Source: Bacteroidales bacterium (GTDB lineage: Bacteria; Bacteroidota; Bacteroidia; Bacteroidales; Muribaculaceae). From it: DNA of 59,174 bases. Positions 17,178 through 26,099 of this stretch are shown piece after piece. The position numbers and the translations under genes were made by a program. Under the pieces are notes generated by a model. The model had not been told where the DNA came from, searched no databases, and was given only the letters and a program-made list of their open reading frames with translations. The stretch's first letter is position 1. Each line of letters starts with the position of its first letter. Location: the NCBI GenBank assembly GCA_019416285.1, contig DXXM01000018.1, positions 1-59,174 on the forward strand, read 5' to 3'.

Positions 17178-18473
17178 ATGATTTCATCAATGAAAAAGAT
17201 ATATTTCTTCGCATCTCTTGCAGTAGCCGCCGCAGCGTTAACTTCGTGCGAGGCTGACAAGGAGCCCATCTATCACGCTCCGGATCCTGCGACATTTACT
17301 CTCAATACTCCTCCGCTGGCCAATCAGACTTATCTCCTTGAGACCGGTGGCGACATTGAAATTACCACTTCGCAGCCCGACTATTCAGTAGCCACACCTA
17401 CAAACTACTCTATCGACGTCACCCTTGACAACGAATTTGTAGAAGCAACTGAAAATACTCAGGCCAACTATGTGACTCTTCTTCCCAAAGAACCCACTCA
17501 GGCACGGATGTTGTTTGAAGCAAAGACAATAAATCAGACAATTCTCGACTTTCTGGGTATAGCTTCTTATTCCGATTATCCCGAAGAAGGACTCGCTCCG
17601 GTCAAACTGACCATCCGCGCTCATGCATGGCTCACAGGCGTTGAGTCAAGTCTCTGCCAGTCAAACACCATTACACTCTCCTCCGTGCAGCCCTACAATC
17701 CCTATCCCGAGGGTGGGCGCGTTATTTACTGGGTAGGTGATGTGTCCAGCTGGGTTGTAGGCGACAATGACGCTGCACAGCAATATGCCGACTGGGTACT
17801 TACCGAAACTGAAAAGGGAAGCAATATCTATGTCGGAGCTTTCAATGTTCCGCAGGGTGCTAAGAACTTCCGTTTCTATACTGAACTCGGTAATTGGGAC
17901 AAGGGTAGCATCGGTTCGACTCCCGACGGCCAGAACATCACTGTCTCCATCACTGATGAACCCGTTGAATTCCCTGCTTACAGCACCGGTGGAAACTGGG
18001 CGACTGAAGCAAGCTGGGCTGGTGGCTACATCACATTCACCGTTGACCTCAACGATGAAGAACACCCCGCAGTCACAATGCAGGCAGGCAACTGGGATAC
18101 AAGCAAACTCAACTTCATCTACCTTGTCGGAGAATGTTCGGCCTGGTCTGTAAACGCTGATAATGCCGAAGAGATCTATGCCAATTACAAGCTTTATGAC
18201 TGGGAAGGCAACGGCATCTACTCCAATACTTTCGAAGTGGCTGCTGACAAAGCTACATTCCGTTTCTATACAGTTCTTGGCGATTGGGATAAAGGTAGCA
18301 TCGGTTCTCAGACAGATGACAACCCCGTTGAAATCGCACTTACCGACGGCAACTATGCAGGCGCATGTGTTGACGGCAAAGGCAGCTGGAAGATTCCCGA
18401 CTGGGCAGGCGGTAAGATTAAAATGGTGGTCAATATCACTGACATGACTGTAGATTTCAGCGCGGCTGAATAA
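17178..18473 (+). CDS. SusE-like outer-membrane lipoprotein with duplicated binding domain
   Basis: The 431-residue lipoprotein has a lipobox at LTSC and a SusE N-terminal domain (TFTLNTPPLANQTYLLETGGDIEIT...). Two tandem C-terminal domains follow, each with RFYT-LG-WDKGSIGS (about residues 185-300 and 315-430). The two copies are 130 codons apart and close even in DNA (17871 and 18261). Such domains bind starch in the classical Sus system, but other glycans are possible. A second ATG at 17190 gives an equally good signal peptide. The gene follows susD by 12 nt. Confidence 0.87.
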   Translation: MISSMKKIYFFASLAVAAAALTSCEADKEPIYHAPDPATFTLNTPPLANQTYLLETGGDIEITTSQPDYSVATPTNYSIDVTLDNEFVEATENTQANYVTLLPKEPTQARMLFEAKTINQTILDFLGIASYSDYPEEGLAPVKLTIRAHAWLTGVESSLCQSNTITLSSVQPYNPYPEGGRVIYWVGDVSSWVVGDNDAAQQYADWVLTETEKGSNIYVGAFNVPQGAKNFRFYTELGNWDKGSIGSTPDGQNITVSITDEPVEFPAYSTGGNWATEASWAGGYITFTVDLNDEEHPAVTMQAGNWDTSKLNFIYLVGECSAWSVNADNAEEIYANYKLYDWEGNGIYSNTFEVAADKATFRFYTVLGDWDKGSIGSQTDDNPVEIALTDGNYAGACVDGKGSWKIPDWAGGKIKMVVNITDMTVDFSAAE

Positions 18474-18508
18474 TAAAAACATTCACATACATTTCGCCAA
18501 TCAAGACT

Positions 18509-18528
18509 GTCCCCTCAAACGAGGGGAC
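18509..18528 (+). other. Intercistronic hairpin between susE- and susF-like genes
   Basis: GTCCCCTC-AAAC-GAGGGGAC is a perfect 8-bp stem with no T tract after it. It lies 36 nt after the susE stop and 35 nt before the susF start. It may set relative amounts by protecting the upstream mRNA rather than ending transcription. Confidence 0.6.
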
Positions 18529-18562
18529 GGTCAGGCGGAAACATCAAAGACTAAAAAACGAT

Positions 18563-20023
18563 ATGAAAAAAATATCAATACTGTTGATGGCGGCGTTGAG
18601 TATGGGATTCGTTGCCTGCGACAATGATTTCGATTTCCCCAATCCTCCGGGACAGTCAAATCCTCAGGAAACCATCTTTGACACTGCCAATCTCAAAATC
18701 GAGTCGGCTGTATCCGGAACTGTAAATCTGGAAGAACTAAACAATGCCGGTGATCTCGTGACACTTGCTGAAGTAACCGGTACAGACAGTGTAGCCGGCT
18801 ATGAACTCGAGTTCGTTGGTCAGATGGCTGCCACTGATTCTTACGCTTCACCAATTGAATTTCCGGTTATCATGGAGGGTGCTAAACTTTGCGCCAATCC
18901 GGACACACTTGATGCCATCTACCACAAAATTCTCAATACCATCGACCCGAAAGCGCAGAACACTTATCTCCGTTATAAAGGCTACGCAGTAAACGGAACT
19001 TCCAAGGTTCGTCTCGGTGGTGAAAATGTCTATTTCTGCCCCATGACGGCTAATATGAAGCCCTTCGCACCCGATTTCACGGTTGAAGAGGCTTATTATC
19101 TCATTGGAACATGCACTGACGGCATGATTGACGGCTCAAAGGCTGTGAAACTGGTCAATGGTGGCGGAAGCCCCTATGATGACCCCGTATTCTCATGTGC
19201 TGTTGACATCACAAGTGAAGAGGCAACCGCTGGCTATCAGTGGGCTATTGTTCCCGCTACTACCATCACTGCCGGTTCGGGTCTCGTAATTGCTCCGACC
19301 GATGTAGAACTCGCAGGTGAGCCCTCAGGCTATCTCAAAGACTATACATCAACCGGTGTCTGGGGAGTAATCAATGAAAGCAACAAGCACCTCATCACTG
19401 TCAATATGCGTCCTGATGAAGAAGGCTTCTACACTTACAAGGTTGAACTGACAATTCCCAACCTCTACACTCCCGGTCCTGCCAACGGATGGAACGCAGC
19501 CGCATCCCAGATGCTCTATACTGATAACTACAAGTATTATCAGGGATACGTCCATATTGACGGCGAATTCAAATTCACTTCCGCACCTGACTGGGATCAC
19601 GTAAACTTCGGTTTCGCATCCGCTGGTAAACTCACCACTGACGGTGGTGCCGGTAACCTCAAAGTTAGCCAGAATGATGAACCCCTCACTAATGGTCTCT
19701 ACTGGTGTACAGCCGACATCGTGGCTCTCACCTACACCACCACTGCTATTAACTCTATCGCAATCATCGGCGATGCTACCGAAGGCGGATGGGATACCGA
19801 GACCAAGCTGACTCCATCGGCAGACCTTCTTTCCTGGACAGTCACCACGACACTCAAGGAAGGTACATTCAAGTTCCGCGCTAACAACGGTTGGGACATC
19901 AACCTCGGTGGTTCTCTCGACAACCTCCTCCCCAACGCCGACAACATCCCCGCCCCCACAACCGGCAAGGTGACCATCACCCTCGACCTCAGCACCATCC
20001 CCTATACCGCTACAGTTAAGTAA
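18563..20023 (+). CDS. SusF/SusE-like outer-membrane glycan-binding lipoprotein
   Basis: The 486-residue lipoprotein has a lipobox at GFVACDND. Its first domain resembles the SusE N-terminal domain; middle and end domains carry family phrases such as YYLIGTCTDG and AIIGDATEGGWDTETKL...GTFKFRANNGWDINLGG. The last is typical of the SusE/SusF starch-binding modules. It closes the operon and is followed by a palindromic repeat and a strong terminator. The order C-D-E-F matches the starch system, but no GH13 or GH97 gene is nearby. Confidence 0.85.
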   Translation: MKKISILLMAALSMGFVACDNDFDFPNPPGQSNPQETIFDTANLKIESAVSGTVNLEELNNAGDLVTLAEVTGTDSVAGYELEFVGQMAATDSYASPIEFPVIMEGAKLCANPDTLDAIYHKILNTIDPKAQNTYLRYKGYAVNGTSKVRLGGENVYFCPMTANMKPFAPDFTVEEAYYLIGTCTDGMIDGSKAVKLVNGGGSPYDDPVFSCAVDITSEEATAGYQWAIVPATTITAGSGLVIAPTDVELAGEPSGYLKDYTSTGVWGVINESNKHLITVNMRPDEEGFYTYKVELTIPNLYTPGPANGWNAAASQMLYTDNYKYYQGYVHIDGEFKFTSAPDWDHVNFGFASAGKLTTDGGAGNLKVSQNDEPLTNGLYWCTADIVALTYTTTAINSIAIIGDATEGGWDTETKLTPSADLLSWTVTTTLKEGTFKFRANNGWDINLGGSLDNLLPNADNIPAPTTGKVTITLDLSTIPYTATVK

Positions 20024-20050
20024 CTCGGTTTACGGTTTGGGATTAGTTTA

Positions 20051-20158
20051 GTTAAAAGTATAGAGCTTAAAGTATAGAGTATAGGGCATTTTTCTCCTGA
20101 CTCTAATTTAAACCTCTATCGGTAAAATAAAGTATTGTCTATACTCTATACTTTTAAC
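20051..20158. repeat. Imperfect palindrome built from degenerate AAAGTATAGAG words
   Basis: The left arm (20051-20086) is GTTAAAAGTATAGAG followed by a second, slightly changed copy of the word and TATAGGG. The right arm (20137-20158) is its complement without the extra 14-nt unit. Weaker copies of the word continue to about 20192. The 50-nt middle shows no clear likeness to the core of the 6536 and 22510 elements. Confidence 0.7.
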
Positions 20159-20225
20159 CTCCCCTCGATACTTTAAACTCTATCCTCTACACAACCTGGA
20201 AAAGTCCCTTTATTTCAATCTGAGT

Positions 20226-20272
20226 GCCGCCCGGCTCTTTCCGATTCGGAAAAGCCGGGCGGCCATATTTTT
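20226..20272 (+). terminator. Terminator of the susCDEF-like operon
   Basis: GCCGCCCGGCTCTTTCC pairs with GGAAAAGCCGGGCGGC around a 5-nt loop, followed by ATATTTTT. The stem is long and GC-rich. Confidence 0.85.
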
Positions 20273-20423
20273 GACCGTTCAGGACACCTCCCCGACCCAT
20301 CCGTTCCGCAATCCGACCGGAATCAAATCCACCACCCCCAACCTAACCGAAAAATATTCCCACCGGCACCTCACGCTCCACGAATTGACCGAAACGGCAT
20401 CATGAAATTTTCCCGAAAAGCGC

Positions 20424-20431
20424 TAAATTTG
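20424..20431 (+). promoter_or_regulatory. -7 box (TAAATTTG) for the GH51 gene
   Basis: TAAATTTG fits the TAnnTTTG consensus 25 nt before the ATG at 20457, so the arabinofuranosidase gene is transcribed apart from the sus-like operon. The stretch 20273-20423 shows no gene. Confidence 0.55.
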
Positions 20432-20456
20432 CACTATCCTGAAAAATAAACCACTC

Positions 20457-22433
20457 ATGAATCTCAAAAACCTAATTTTTACCGCCACACTTCTCAGCGC
20501 ATCCTGGCCGACCCTCTGCGCCGAAAACGAATTCGTCATCCGCACCGACCGTCCCGGCGCCACCGTGCAGCCCACCATGTACGGACTCTTCTTCGAGGAC
20601 ATCAACTACGCGGCCGACGGTGGCCTCTACGCCGAAATGGTCAAAAACCGCTCCTTCGAATTTCCGCAGCCACTCATGGGCTGGGAAAGCTTCGGCAACA
20701 TCACAGTAGCCGACGCGGACGGCCCCTTCCCCCGCAATCCCCACTACGTCCGTCTCCTCCCCGCCGGTCACCACGACAAATCAACCGGCCTCACCAACGA
20801 AGGCTTCTTCGGAGTAGCCTTCCGCGAGGGCGACGACTACCGTTTCAGCGTATGGGCACGCATCGCAGGCAACGGCTCTTCCAAAATACGCGTAGAGCTC
20901 GCCGACCCCGCCTCCATGGGCGAGACCCAGGTCATGGCCTCGCAGACCATCGACATCACCTCACCCGAGTGGAAAAAATACACCGTCACCCTCACCCCTT
21001 CAGCCACCGTCCGCAAGGGCCGCCTCCGCGTATTCCTCGATTCCCCCTCCGGCTGCGACCTCGAACACATCTCCCTCTTCCCCGCCGACACATGGAAAGG
21101 CCATGAAAACGGACTCCGCAAAGACCTTGCGCAGAAGCTCGCCGACATCCGGCCCGGACTCCTCCGCTTCCCCGGCGGCTGCATAGTCGAAGGCACCGAC
21201 CTCCCCACCCGTTACCGCTGGAAAAACACCGTCGGCCCCGTCGAAAACCGCCCCCTCAACGAAAACCGCTGGCACTACACCTTCCGCCACCGCTTCTTCC
21301 CCGACTATTATCAGAGCTACGGCCTCGGATTCTTCGAATACTTCCAGCTCGCCGAGGAAATCGGAGCCGAACCCCTCCCCGTCCTCAACGTAGGCCTCGC
21401 CTGCCAGTATCAGAACCGCGACATGTCGGCCCACGTGCCCCTTGACAGCCTCCAGCCATACATTGACGACGCCCTCGACCTCATCGAGTTCGCCAACGGC
21501 CCCGCCGATTCAGAGTGGGGCGCCCTCCGCGCCGAGATGGGCCACCCCAAGCCCTTCAACCTCAAATTCATCGGCATCGGCAACGAGCAGTGGGGCCCCG
21601 AATTCACCGAGCGCCTCGCGCCCTTCATCAAAGCCATCCGCAAGCGCTACCCCGACATCCGCATAGTCGGCTCATCAGGCCCCAGTGCCGCCGGCGACAA
21701 GTTCGACTACCTCTGGCCCGAAATGAAACGCCTCAAGGCCGACCTCGTCGACGAACATTACTATCAACCCGAGGAATTTTTTCTCACCCAGGCCGACCGC
21801 TACGACTCCTACGACCGCAAAGGCCCCAAAGTTTTCGCCGGTGAATACGCCTGCCACGGCAAGGGCAAGAAATTCAACCACTTCAACGCCGCCCTCATGG
21901 AATCAGCCTTCATGACCGGCCTTGAGCGCAACGCCGACGTGGTCCACATGGCCACCTACGCTCCCCTCTTCGCCCACACCGAAGGGTGGCAGTGGCGTCC
22001 CGACATGATCTGGTTCGACAATCTCAACTCCGTCGCCACCGCGAGCTACTACGTCCAGCAGCTCTATGCTCAAAACAAGGGCACCCGTGTCCTCCCCCTC
22101 ACCATGGAGGGCCAACCCGTAGCCGGAAAGGAGGGGCAGGACGGGCTTTATGCCTCCGCAGTCATTGACGAGCCACGCAACGCGTATATCGTCAAAGTCG
22201 CCAACACCTCCGACTCCCCGCGCGACATTAACCTCCGTTTCGACGGCTTGAAAACCTCGCGCACTCTCACCGAAGGCACCGTCGTCACCCTCTCGTCCGA
22301 CGACCCAGACGCCGACAACACCCTCGACAACCCCTCGCGTATCCGTCCTGTCGAAACCCCGCTCAAAATCGACAGCAACATAGTCCGCGTCACCCTCCCC
22401 GCCAAAACCTTCGCAGTCTACACCGTCAGATAA
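20457..22433 (+). CDS. GH51 alpha-L-arabinofuranosidase, secreted
   Basis: The 658-residue enzyme removes terminal arabinofuranose from arabinan, arabinoxylan or related side chains. It has a signal peptide (about 1-22) and the GH51 opening MYGLFFEDINYAADGGLYAEMVKNRSFE. A galactose-binding-like insert follows (about 90-210), then the barrel. The acid/base is E377 in GIGNEQWG and the nucleophile is E463 in FAGEYACHG. It has its own promoter and lies convergent to a GH28 gene. The pair suggests attack on pectin side chain and backbone. Confidence 0.93.
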   Translation: MNLKNLIFTATLLSASWPTLCAENEFVIRTDRPGATVQPTMYGLFFEDINYAADGGLYAEMVKNRSFEFPQPLMGWESFGNITVADADGPFPRNPHYVRLLPAGHHDKSTGLTNEGFFGVAFREGDDYRFSVWARIAGNGSSKIRVELADPASMGETQVMASQTIDITSPEWKKYTVTLTPSATVRKGRLRVFLDSPSGCDLEHISLFPADTWKGHENGLRKDLAQKLADIRPGLLRFPGGCIVEGTDLPTRYRWKNTVGPVENRPLNENRWHYTFRHRFFPDYYQSYGLGFFEYFQLAEEIGAEPLPVLNVGLACQYQNRDMSAHVPLDSLQPYIDDALDLIEFANGPADSEWGALRAEMGHPKPFNLKFIGIGNEQWGPEFTERLAPFIKAIRKRYPDIRIVGSSGPSAAGDKFDYLWPEMKRLKADLVDEHYYQPEEFFLTQADRYDSYDRKGPKVFAGEYACHGKGKKFNHFNAALMESAFMTGLERNADVVHMATYAPLFAHTEGWQWRPDMIWFDNLNSVATASYYVQQLYAQNKGTRVLPLTMEGQPVAGKEGQDGLYASAVIDEPRNAYIVKVANTSDSPRDINLRFDGLKTSRTLTEGTVVTLSSDDPDADNTLDNPSRIRPVETPLKIDSNIVRVTLPAKTFAVYTVR

Positions 22434-22509
22434 AACCCTGTAGGGACTTTTTAAAACGTCCACACCCTCCACCGCGAATCTCCAACGGAAATAAAGGCTC
22501 AAAATAAAA

Positions 22510-22625
22510 GGCACACAAAAGACAGAAGATACAAAAGGAACATAAATTTTCAGCATTTGGGAACCAAAATCCCGACTGACCGAAAAAACTTATGTTCCTT
22601 TTGTATCTTCTGTCTTTTGTGTGCC
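22510..22625. repeat. Palindromic repeat with conserved core, copy B
   Basis: Perfect 36-nt arms (22510-22545 and 22590-22625) enclose a 44-nt core. The core is the inverted counterpart of copy A at 6583-6625, with roughly 85% agreement by eye. The arms are purine-rich on one strand (GGCACACAAAAGACAGAAG...) and do not match copy A beyond the words AAAAGGAAC and CATAA. It sits between the convergent GH51 and GH28 genes. Confidence 0.85.
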
Positions 22626-22674
22626 CGAAAATTCACCGGATTGCGGAATCTTCAGGCACTATCCGACAACAGTT

Positions 22675-24117
22675 TTACTTGCCGTTGATTTTGAGATTGG
22701 TGAAGCGGATGTCGGCCGACTGACCGTTGAGCAGCATGGCACCCTTCTGCACACCGTCGAAATTAGAATTCTTGATTTCCACATTGTAGACATTGCAGCG
22801 GTCATCATAAGCGTCAATGTAGACACCATACTGGCTCTTCCTGCAGTTCACATTGTCCATGTAGACATTGCGGACAATCGGGTAATACTCGCGCTGGCAA
22901 ATCTCCTTCGGGTCATAGATGAGATTGATTTTCAGCACAGCCTCCTTGCACTCGCCCACCTCAACGTTGCGGACATAGACATTCTCGATGATACCTCCGC
23001 GGCAGTTGTTGGTCTTGATGCGGATCACACGGTCAAGCAGCGGTGAATCCATCTCGCAGTTCTCTACGAAGAGGTTGCGGTAGCCGCCGGCAATCTCACT
23101 GCCGATCACCACACCGCCGTGACCGTTCTTCATTCGGCAGTTGCGCACGATGATATTCTCCGAGGGGCGGCCGTTGCGTCCGTCGCGGTTACGTCCGCTC
23201 TTGATTGCGATGCAGTCGTCGCCCGTGTCGAAATAGCAGCCCTCGATGAGCACGTTGACACATGCGTCCGGGTCACAGCCGTCACCGTTGGGACCGTCGT
23301 TCTGCACATGGACGTTGCGCACGATAACATTGTCGCACAGAGCGGGATGAATCACCCAGAACGGCGAGCGGAGCATTGTGACGCCCTCGATAAGCACATT
23401 CTTACACATCATCGGGTTCACGAGCTGCACGCGCATACCGTAGCCGTCGCCGAGCTGACGCTGCTCCACGGGCACACCCTTCTCGTTCCATTCCAGCAGC
23501 AGCGGACGGCCGATTTTCTGCGAAATCATGCCTTCCTTCCAGCCGAAATGGGGAGCGCCACACATGGCCCACCAGTTTTCGCGTGTGCCGCCGCCGTCAA
23601 GAGTGCCCTTGCCGGTGATGGCGATGTTCTCCTGTTCGAAAGCATAGACCATAGGCTGATAGTTGTAGCAGTCCACTCCCTCCCAGCGGGTGCGCACCAC
23701 CGGATATTCCTTCAGGTCGGAAGTGAAGAGTAGCGTGGCTCCCTCCTCGAGATGGAGATTGACATTGCTCTTGAGAGTGATGGGACCTGTGAGCCAGGTA
23801 CCGGCGGGGATGATGACGCGGCCGCCACCCTCGCGCGAACAGCGGTCAATCACTTTGTTGATGAGCTCCGTGTAGAGATAACCCTCGGTGCCGGACTTCT
23901 TGCCGTACTTGAAAATGGGATAGTCCTTGTCGCGGAATGTCGGGGCCTTGATGTTCTTCTCTATCTCGGGATAGAGCTCCTGCCATGCCCGGGCGGACTC
24001 CTTGTCGCGTAACGCGGCCTTCTCCTTGGCCGATTTCGACTGCGCCGACACCGTTCCGGCGAATCCGCCGCAGCCGAGCGCACACATAAGCATCAATGCG
24101 ATAAAAGATTTTTTCAT
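22675..24117 (-). CDS. GH28 family pectin-type glycoside hydrolase
   Basis: The 480-residue secreted enzyme (signal peptide cut after about VSAQ, residue 26) is a right-handed beta-helix of the GH28 family. These hydrolyse galacturonic-acid linkages in homogalacturonan or rhamnogalacturonan. Active-site blocks are NGDGCDPD (277-284), GDDCIAIKSG (299-308), GHGGVVIGSE (332-341) and RIKTN. Exo- or rhamnogalacturonan-specific action cannot be decided. It has its own promoter box at 24175-24182. Confidence 0.92.
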   Translation of the reverse strand: MKKSFIALMLMCALGCGGFAGTVSAQSKSAKEKAALRDKESARAWQELYPEIEKNIKAPTFRDKDYPIFKYGKKSGTEGYLYTELINKVIDRCSREGGGRVIIPAGTWLTGPITLKSNVNLHLEEGATLLFTSDLKEYPVVRTRWEGVDCYNYQPMVYAFEQENIAITGKGTLDGGGTRENWWAMCGAPHFGWKEGMISQKIGRPLLLEWNEKGVPVEQRQLGDGYGMRVQLVNPMMCKNVLIEGVTMLRSPFWVIHPALCDNVIVRNVHVQNDGPNGDGCDPDACVNVLIEGCYFDTGDDCIAIKSGRNRDGRNGRPSENIIVRNCRMKNGHGGVVIGSEIAGGYRNLFVENCEMDSPLLDRVIRIKTNNCRGGIIENVYVRNVEVGECKEAVLKINLIYDPKEICQREYYPIVRNVYMDNVNCRKSQYGVYIDAYDDRCNVYNVEIKNSNFDGVQKGAMLLNGQSADIRFTNLKINGK

Positions 24118-24174
24118 GGTGCTGTTTTGATGAATTTATAATTAATGATTTCTGTTTCACTACGGAATCGTCTG

Positions 24175-24182
24175 CAAAGATA
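24175..24182 (-). promoter_or_regulatory. -7 box (TATCTTTG) for the GH28 gene
   Basis: TATCTTTG on the minus strand lies 58 nt before the GH28 start. Confidence 0.5.
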
Positions 24183-24320
24183 GGAAATATTCGGCGAAAA
24201 CTGAAACCTGACACCTTCCGGTGCCCCGCCCCCGGCAACCCCCACGCTTGTCAGGTGCCATTCTAGAGCCATTTTTGTTTCATTTTTCTTGTATCTCGCT
24301 GATATTTACAAAAAAATGCT

Positions 24321-24328
24321 TACCTTTG
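24321..24328 (+). promoter_or_regulatory. -7 box (TACCTTTG) for the glycogen genes
   Basis: TACCTTTG lies 30 nt before the start of the glycogen synthase gene and probably drives both glycogen genes. Confidence 0.55.
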
Positions 24329-24357
24329 CACCCTGAAATTGTTAATTATTAAGAAGA

Positions 24358-26079
24358 ATGATGGACACAACACCTGCTGCACCTCAGGTCGACCTCTTGT
24401 TTGAGGTCAGCTGGGAGGTCTGTAACAAGATTGGCGGGATTTATACCGTCCTGTCCACTAAGGCCAAAACCCTTCAGAAGCTTTATAAAGACAAAACCAT
24501 CTTCATCGGTCCAGACGTGTGGACTGCAGAGCATCCCTCTCCCTGGTTCACCGAATGTAACATCGCCGGCCTGACCGAATGGTCGCGCAACGCCAGACTT
24601 CCGCAGGGAGTGAGCGTGAGAGTCGGCAGATGGGAAGTTCCCGGACGCCCAATAGCAATTCTCGTGAAATTCGACGGCATGTATGCCGTGAAAGATGAAT
24701 TTTACGGTGAAATGTGGAACCGCTTCGGCGTCGACTCCCTACACGCCTATGGCGACTACGACGAAGGCTGCGCCTTTGCCCACGCCGCAGGAGTGGTTAT
24801 CGAATCAATAGTAGCAAGCGGCTACGGAGCCAAACTTACACCTACCGGCCGCATTTCCAGAAAACATCCGCCCCGCATAGTCGCGCACTTCGACGAGTGG
24901 ACCACCGGCATGGGACTTCTTTATGTGAAATGGAAGCTCCCCCAGGTTGCCACCGTGTTCACCACCCACGCCACAAGCATAGGCCGCAGCATCTGCGGCA
25001 ACAACAAGCCCCTCTATGATTATCTCAAGGGCTACAACGGCGACCAGATGGCGCGCGAGCTCAACATGGAGGCCAAACACTCGCTCGAAAAGCACGCAGC
25101 ACACGCTGCTGACGTATTCACCACCGTGAGCGAAATCACCGCCGCCGAATGTGAGCAGCTCCTCGAGCGCCGTCCCGACGTGGTGACTCCCAACGGATTC
25201 GAGAAAAATTTCGTACCCTCGGCAGCCAAACTCCCCGCCGCACGTGAGGCCGCACGCTCCCGGATGCTCACCGTAGCCTCCGCACTAACCGGCAAACCGC
25301 TCGACGACAATACTTTCATCGTCATCACCAGCGGCCGCTGCGAATACCGCAACAAGGGTCTCGACCTCTTCCTCGACACCTGCGACCATCTTCGTCACTG
25401 CCATACCTGCCGCAACATCGTGGCCTTCGTGATGGTTCCCGCATGGCCTAAGGAAGCCCGCGCCGACCTCAAGGAGCGCATCGCCTCCATGGGAGGCCGC
25501 CCCTTCGTAAACCCCGAGTCACCCCTTGCCGAGCCTGTGCTGACTCACTGGCTCAACAACCCCGACAGCGATGCGGTGAACTGCCGCATCCATCAGCTCG
25601 GTTTCGGCTACGGCGACCCTCGCGTCACCGTGATTTATGTGCCCTGCTACCTCAACGGCACCGACGGCATCCTCGACATGACGTACTACGACCTCGTGCC
25701 CGGAGCCGACGCCACAGTGTTCCCCTCCTACTATGAACCCTGGGGCTACACCCCGCTTGAAAGCGTGGCTTTCGGCGTCCCCACCGTCACCACCTCCCTT
25801 TCAGGCTTCGGCCAGTGGGCGCTCAGAACCTCCGAAAACTATTTCGACGAATGTGGCGTCAACGTGATTGGCCGCGGCGACTCGAACTACGGCTACGTTG
25901 TCGACAACATAGCCCACGCCATCGAGTATCTCAGCTGCGCCGATGAAAAGGAGATAAAGAAAATACACAAGGCCGCGATGGAGACCGCGTCGAAAGCCGC
26001 CTGGTCAAAATTCATGGCCTACTATGACGAAGCATACACCCTCGCTCTTGCAAAAGCAGCCGCAAGAACGAAGAAATAA
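24358..26079 (+). CDS. Glycogen synthase, GT3 type
   Basis: The 573-residue enzyme resembles the eukaryote-type (GT3) glycogen synthases rather than bacterial GlgA. It opens with LLFEVSWEVCNKIGGIYTVLSTKA, and the acceptor/donor region holds TVFPSYYEPWGYTPLESVAFGVPTVTTSLSGFG. It extends alpha-1,4-glucan from a nucleotide-glucose donor. Two ATGs are adjacent (24358 and 24361). The phosphorylase gene starts 21 nt after the stop, so synthesis and breakdown of storage glucan are encoded in one transcript. Confidence 0.92.
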   Translation: MMDTTPAAPQVDLLFEVSWEVCNKIGGIYTVLSTKAKTLQKLYKDKTIFIGPDVWTAEHPSPWFTECNIAGLTEWSRNARLPQGVSVRVGRWEVPGRPIAILVKFDGMYAVKDEFYGEMWNRFGVDSLHAYGDYDEGCAFAHAAGVVIESIVASGYGAKLTPTGRISRKHPPRIVAHFDEWTTGMGLLYVKWKLPQVATVFTTHATSIGRSICGNNKPLYDYLKGYNGDQMARELNMEAKHSLEKHAAHAADVFTTVSEITAAECEQLLERRPDVVTPNGFEKNFVPSAAKLPAAREAARSRMLTVASALTGKPLDDNTFIVITSGRCEYRNKGLDLFLDTCDHLRHCHTCRNIVAFVMVPAWPKEARADLKERIASMGGRPFVNPESPLAEPVLTHWLNNPDSDAVNCRIHQLGFGYGDPRVTVIYVPCYLNGTDGILDMTYYDLVPGADATVFPSYYEPWGYTPLESVAFGVPTVTTSLSGFGQWALRTSENYFDECGVNVIGRGDSNYGYVVDNIAHAIEYLSCADEKEIKKIHKAAMETASKAAWSKFMAYYDEAYTLALAKAAARTKK

Positions 26080-26099
26080 GAAACATAATTTAATTCAAT

